A stretch of 64,000 nucleotides of DNA from Microbaculum marinum (GTDB lineage Bacteria > Pseudomonadota > Alphaproteobacteria > Rhizobiales > Tepidamorphaceae): assembly GCF_042646165.1 (NCBI RefSeq), contig NZ_JBHRTC010000018.1; one strand, 5' to 3'. The position numbers and the translations under genes are program-made. Numbering within the stretch: position 1 is the first letter of the stretch; each line of letters opens with the position of its first letter. A model generated the notes under the pieces. The model saw only the letters and a list, made by a program, of their open reading frames with translations, searched no databases and was not told the DNA's origin. Of the stretch, positions 59,882 through 64,000 are shown piece by piece.

Positions 59882-62404
59882 ATGGCTGCCGATCAGACTC
59901 ACTGCGATCGGATTCGCCGCACGATGCCGGGCATCGGTGTAGCCACACTGGCCGCGATCACGGGACTCGCGGTCGCGTTCCTCCCTGCCCCGGCCCTGGC
60001 GCAGATGCCGACATCCTCCGCCTTCGACCAGATCGTCTCCGACGACCCGGACGCCCGCATGGTGCTCGAGGCGGACGAACTGATCTACGATTTCGACAGG
60101 AACGTCGTGTCGGCCGAGGGCGCCGTCGACATCTACTACAAGGGCTACACGATCGAGTCCGACCGGGTGGAATACGACCAGAACACCGGCAAGGTGTTCG
60201 CCCGCGGGCACGTCAAGATCACCCAGCCCGACGGCAACGTGATCTATGCCGAGACCACAGAACTGACCGACGATTTCCGCGACGGCTTCGTGCAGGAACT
60301 GACCCTGGTCACGACCGACGAGACGCGCTTCGCCGCGGCATCGGCGGAGCGGTTCGACGACAACGTCACGGTGTTCAATTCGGGCGTCTACACGGCCTGC
60401 GAGCCCTGCGAGGAGCAGCCCGAGAAGCCACCGGTATGGCAGATCAAGGCGAAGCGGATCATCCACAACCAAGAGGAACAGACCGTCTACTACGAGGACG
60501 CCTCGTTCGAGTTCTTCGGGATGCCGATCGCGTACCTGCCGTTCTTCAGCCATCCCGATCCGACCGTGAAGCAGCAGTCCGGCTTCCTTCGTCCGAGCTT
60601 CGTGTACGACGCCGATCTCGGTTATGCGGCCGATATCCCGTACTATTTCGCCCTCGCCCCCGATTACGACCTCACCGTCTCGGTCACGACCTATACGCTG
60701 CAGGGCCCGCTGGGCTCGTTCGAGTGGCGCCAGCGCTTCGAGAGGGGCGGCTACTACGTTCGCGGCGCTGGCATCTATCAGCTCGATCCGGGCCAGTTCC
60801 CGATCACGTCGGACAATCACCAGGATTTCCGCGGCGCGGTCCAGTCCGCCGGCGAGTTCCAGATCAACGACTTCTGGAAATGGGGCTGGACCGGGACGCT
60901 GCAGTCGGACGACATCTTCCTGCGGACCTACGATCTGACCGACGCCAACGAGGTACGCGATCAGCTGTACCTGACCGGCCAGAGCGCCCGGAACTGGTTC
61001 GATGCCCGCACCATCCACTACCAGGTGTTCAAGGAGTCGCGCACCAACAACGACGGCGTGCAGCCGTTCGTTCATCCGGTTGTGGACTACAACTACATTT
61101 TCGGGGAATCCATCCTCGGCGGACGCCTCTCCTTCGACGCGAACGTCCTGAGCCTGACCCGGGACGACCCAGAGTTCCTGCCGCTCTATCCGTTCGCTTC
61201 CAAGAAGATCCCCAATCCGGACAAGCCGGGCAAGAACATGCTCAATCCGCTGTTCTGCCCGTTCAGGGCCGCGAACGTTCTGGCCAAGGGTCCCAATTCG
61301 AACACGCTGGACCTTCTTTCGCCCCAGGCCTGCGACCTGATCGGCACGCCGGGCACGAGCAACCGGCTCATTTCCGAGATCCGCTGGGACCGCACGATCA
61401 CCGACAGCATCGGGCAGGTGTTCACGCCCTTCGCGTCTGTGCGCGGCGACCTGTATTCGATCTCGGTCGACGACCCCCTGTTCGACGACGGCCTGTCCTC
61501 GAAGCCGATCATCGACCAGTTCCTGCCGGGCGACACCAACAACATCGTCCGCGGAATGGCCGCGCTCGGCGTCGAGTACCGCTATCCGATCCTGATATCC
61601 GACGACTGGGGCTACCAGATCATCGAACCGATCGCGCAGGTCGTGGCCCGTCCGGACGCGCAGGACAATTACGAGATTCCGAACAACGACGCCCTGAGCC
61701 TCGTGTTCGACGACACCAACCTGTTCGACCTGGACAAGTTCTCCGGCTACGACCTGATGGAAGGCGGCACCCGCGCGAATGTCGGGGTGCGCTACAGCAT
61801 GCAGACGACGAGCGGCATTCAGGTCGGCGGACTGTTCGGACAGTCCTACCAACTCGCGGGGAACAATCCGTTCCCGCTGGGATCGGGTCTGGAAACCGAT
61901 CGTTCCGATTACGTCGCAGCGCTCTACTTCTCGCCGATTTCGTCGCTGCAGATCGTCAACCGGATCCGTCTCGACGAGGACGACTTCGATCCGAGACGGT
62001 ACGACTTCGAGGTCTCGGGCGGTTACGGCCCGGTCCGCACGGCCGTGATATATTCCAACATCGCAGCCGACCCCCAACAGGGAATCGACGAGAACCGCGA
62101 GGAGATCCAGGGTCAGGCGAAACTCCGCCTGGACGAGAACTGGAGCGTCTGGGGCGGCGGCCGCTACGAGCTTTCGGGCGTATCGAAGAATACCTTCGCT
62201 CAGGCGGAGTCGCCGCAGTGGATCTCGAATTCGTTCGGCTTCGGCTACGAGAACGAATGCATCTCGATCGGAATTGCCTACGAGCGTCAGTACCAGCGTG
62301 ATCAGGACACGCTTCCCGACGAGCGGATCATGTTCAAGTTCTCGCTGCGGACGCTGACCGAAGGCACCTTCCGGCAGTCGATATCCGAAGGCGACACCAA
62401 CTGA
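59882..62404 (+). CDS. lptD: LPS-assembly protein LptD
   Basis: Outer-membrane barrel that inserts LPS into the outer leaflet. The 840-residue product has a signal peptide (cleavage about LAQM), then the N-terminal OstA/LptA-like jellyroll (MVLEADELIYDFDRNVVSAEGAVDIYYKG to about residue 200), then the C-terminal beta barrel (from DIPYYFALAPDYDLTVSVTTYT to the FRQS terminus). Cysteines at ACEPCEEQP and three further positions could make the disulfides that the E. coli protein needs. Two bases separate it from lptG, and surA follows after 108 bases, the standard order. Confidence 0.95.
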   Translation: MAADQTHCDRIRRTMPGIGVATLAAITGLAVAFLPAPALAQMPTSSAFDQIVSDDPDARMVLEADELIYDFDRNVVSAEGAVDIYYKGYTIESDRVEYDQNTGKVFARGHVKITQPDGNVIYAETTELTDDFRDGFVQELTLVTTDETRFAAASAERFDDNVTVFNSGVYTACEPCEEQPEKPPVWQIKAKRIIHNQEEQTVYYEDASFEFFGMPIAYLPFFSHPDPTVKQQSGFLRPSFVYDADLGYAADIPYYFALAPDYDLTVSVTTYTLQGPLGSFEWRQRFERGGYYVRGAGIYQLDPGQFPITSDNHQDFRGAVQSAGEFQINDFWKWGWTGTLQSDDIFLRTYDLTDANEVRDQLYLTGQSARNWFDARTIHYQVFKESRTNNDGVQPFVHPVVDYNYIFGESILGGRLSFDANVLSLTRDDPEFLPLYPFASKKIPNPDKPGKNMLNPLFCPFRAANVLAKGPNSNTLDLLSPQACDLIGTPGTSNRLISEIRWDRTITDSIGQVFTPFASVRGDLYSISVDDPLFDDGLSSKPIIDQFLPGDTNNIVRGMAALGVEYRYPILISDDWGYQIIEPIAQVVARPDAQDNYEIPNNDALSLVFDDTNLFDLDKFSGYDLMEGGTRANVGVRYSMQTTSGIQVGGLFGQSYQLAGNNPFPLGSGLETDRSDYVAALYFSPISSLQIVNRIRLDEDDFDPRRYDFEVSGGYGPVRTAVIYSNIAADPQQGIDENREEIQGQAKLRLDENWSVWGGGRYELSGVSKNTFAQAESPQWISNSFGFGYENECISIGIAYERQYQRDQDTLPDERIMFKFSLRTLTEGTFRQSISEGDTN

Positions 62405-62512
62405 GCCGGCCGTCGGTCGGGTGCAAATGCGATTGCGTCGCCGTCGGGCCGATTGCGCCATTCGCCTGCCATATTGTATAGGCACCCCTTCTCCATGTAC
62501 GGAAAGCACCGG

Positions 62513-63478
62513 ATGACCAAATCAACCGGACCATTCACGAATTCCCGCCTGGCGAATGCGTTCGCCGGAGCAGCTATTGCCGTCCTGGCGGCGTGCGCGA
62601 CCATCGCCTCGGGCGGCGTCGCGCTTGCGTCTTCGATCGAGATCCTGGTGAACGACGATCCGATCACCGAGTACGACATTTCCCAGAGATCGAAACTGAT
62701 CACCGCCACGAGCGGCGGCGCGGCCGGCGGCAACGTGCGCCAGAGGGCGATCGACGAACTGATCGACGAGAAGCTCAAGCTTCAGGAAGCCAACCGGATG
62801 GGCGTCACCGTCACGGCGGCCCAGGTCGACGACGCCTTCGGGGTGATTGCGACGCGCGTCAAGCTGCCGCCCGCGCAGTTCTCCCAGGCGCTGCAGCAGA
62901 TCGGCGTCAACCCGGCGACGCTGAAGAAGCGTCTGGAGGCCGACCTCTCCTGGCGCGACGTGGTGCGCGCCCGCTTCAACAGCTCGGTCAACATCCGCGA
63001 TCGCGACATCGAGACGGCACTGGCCCGCAAGGGCGAGGAAATGCCGACGACGACGGAAGAGCTCGCCATCCAGCAGATCATATTCATCATCCCGCAGAAC
63101 AGCTCGGCGGACTATATCCGGCAGCGCAAGGCCGATGCCAGCGCCTATCGTAACCAGTACTCCGGCTGCGACACTGCGCTGCAACTCGCCAAGAACTACC
63201 GCGACGTGGTGGTGAAGGACATCGTCCGGCGCAATCTGTCCGATCTCGGTCCGCTGGTTTCGGAAAGCCTCGCCGATGTGCAGGTCAACGGTATTTCCGC
63301 ACCCAACGAAACGCCTTCGGCCATCGAGATGCTCGGCGTCTGCGACCGTGTCGAGATCAAGGACGACTCGGCAGCCCGCAAGCAGGTGCAGGCCGAACTG
63401 ATGAACGAACAGGGCGAACGCCTGTCGCGCCGGCTGCTGATCGATCTCAAGCAGAGCGCCGTCGTAGAATACCGTTGA
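62513..63478 (+). CDS. surA: SurA-like periplasmic chaperone
   Basis: The 321-residue product carries a signal peptide (AFAGAAIAVLAACATIASGGVALAS) followed by the SurA N-terminal chaperone domain: IEILVNDDPITEYDISQRSKLI, RAIDELIDEKLKLQEANRMGV, FGVIATRVKLPPAQFSQALQQIGV. The C-terminal half has the ALARKGEEMPTTTEELAIQQIIF start of a parvulin domain, but the usual catalytic residues are not recognisable. It is therefore likely a chaperone with weak or no prolyl isomerase activity. Placed between lptD and pdxA as in most Rhizobiales. Start at 62513 follows GGAAAG. Confidence 0.88.
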   Translation: MTKSTGPFTNSRLANAFAGAAIAVLAACATIASGGVALASSIEILVNDDPITEYDISQRSKLITATSGGAAGGNVRQRAIDELIDEKLKLQEANRMGVTVTAAQVDDAFGVIATRVKLPPAQFSQALQQIGVNPATLKKRLEADLSWRDVVRARFNSSVNIRDRDIETALARKGEEMPTTTEELAIQQIIFIIPQNSSADYIRQRKADASAYRNQYSGCDTALQLAKNYRDVVVKDIVRRNLSDLGPLVSESLADVQVNGISAPNETPSAIEMLGVCDRVEIKDDSAARKQVQAELMNEQGERLSRRLLIDLKQSAVVEYR

Positions 63479-63480
63479 GC

Positions 63481-64000
63481 GTGACCTCCGCGAAGGCGGC
63501 GGCCGACTCGATGGCGCCGCTGGCGGTGACGATGGGCGAACCGGCCGGCATAGGGCCGGAACTCGCAGGCCAGGCGTGGCAGAGGCGCTTGCAGGACGGC
63601 ATCGCGCCCTTCTATTGCCTCGCCGACCCCGCCTTCCTGAGCAGCCGGTTCAAGACCGCCGGTCTCGACGTGCCGGTCAGGGTGATCTCCGATGCGCCGG
63701 AGGCGGCGGCGACATTTCCCTCCGCCCTACCCGTACTCGCACTCGATAACCCTGTACGCTCGGGCCGCGCCGGGGCACCATCGCGTGACGACGCGCCGGC
63801 GGTGCTCGAGTCCATCGAACGGGCCGTGGATGAAGTGGTGTCGGGCGCCGGCCGAGCCGTCATGACAAGTCCGGTCCAGAAGGAAACGCTGTACGACTCG
63901 GGATTCTCCTTTCCCGGGCACACCGAATTTCTCGGGGACCTAGTCACCCGGCACGGATTGACCGCGCGGCCGGTGATGATGATTGCGTCCGAGGAGTTGC
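63481..64000 (+). CDS. pdxA: 4-hydroxythreonine-4-phosphate dehydrogenase (partial)
   Basis: The first 173 codons of PdxA, the NAD-dependent dehydrogenase that feeds pyridoxal phosphate synthesis; it continues past the right edge. The diagnostic N-terminus APLAVTMGEPAGIGPELA and the downstream FPGHTEFLGDL (the metal-binding region around the His) are present. A GTG at 63481 is used; a TTG at 63475 and an ATG at 63511 are alternatives. It starts 3 bases after the surA stop. The next gene in this order is usually ksgA. Confidence 0.9.
   Translation, partial: MTSAKAAADSMAPLAVTMGEPAGIGPELAGQAWQRRLQDGIAPFYCLADPAFLSSRFKTAGLDVPVRVISDAPEAAATFPSALPVLALDNPVRSGRAGAPSRDDAPAVLESIERAVDEVVSGAGRAVMTSPVQKETLYDSGFSFPGHTEFLGDLVTRHGLTARPVMMIASEEL

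Noticed and set aside
59876..62509. 877-codon minus-strand open frame antisense to lptD
   Set aside because: lptD has signal peptide, LptA-like and barrel domains; the antisense product shows no fold signature.

Overview
The window is 64 kb of GC-rich chromosome from an alphaproteobacterium, most likely a member of Hyphomicrobiales (Rhizobiales). The argument is gene order and content: argS-dgt-erpA-xthA next to an ExoR-like periplasmic regulator; valS-popZ-tolC-pcm; ppk-ppx-hdaA-AI-2E permease-CDP-alcohol transferase-DUF2066-purM-purN; and lptF-lptG-lptD-surA-pdxA. Nearly all of it is core genome and protein-coding. I see no rRNA, CRISPR array, transposase, integrase or prophage.

Layout. 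1-9 kb: a SPOR-type envelope protein (cut by the left edge), argS, a dGTPase-like HD protein, erpA and xthA; then two copies of a palindromic composite repeat; then exoR overlapping the end of ilvD. 9-18 kb: a large MscS channel, valS, an ABM-domain protein, the polar organiser PopZ, TolC and Pcm, ending with tRNA-Cys. 18-21 kb: a tightly overlapping three-gene cassette (CDP-glycerol-type polyol-phosphate transferase, cytidylyltransferase, and a YggS-fold protein that has lost its PLP lysine), a small membrane protein and tRNA-Asn. 21-25.5 kb: an accessory stretch with a Fic/antitoxin pair, several secreted or small hypothetical proteins and an SGNH hydrolase-like protein. 25.5-33.5 kb: photolyase, then a leftward series aspS, maeB, methyltransferase, family-2 glycosyltransferase and ceramidase-like membrane hydrolase. 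33.5-46 kb: an inverted-repeat element, an MFS transporter, ribonuclease D, the polyphosphate pair ppx/ppk, hdaA and its conserved followers, and purMN. 46-54 kb: a molybdopterin oxidoreductase, ndk, a DinB protein behind a clear dyad operator, two related secreted proteins, a Tat-exported cyclase-family enzyme and an ABC-F ATPase. 54-64 kb: a methyltransferase, holC, a GAF/HisKA_2 sensor kinase and pepA on the minus strand, divergent from the LPS transport/outer-membrane biogenesis run lptF-lptG-lptD-surA-pdxA, which leaves the window at the right edge.

Envelope biogenesis is the common theme: LPS export (LptDFG), outer-membrane folding (SurA-like), efflux (TolC), LPS-core-type glycosylation, SPOR, ExoR and possibly a phosphopolyol polymer. 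The most novel candidate is the 18.1-20.3 kb cassette. All three genes are joined by 1-base-shared start/stop overlaps, so they are almost certainly expressed together. They look like a teichoic-acid-style activation and transfer pair plus a catalytically altered PLP-fold protein whose role is unknown.
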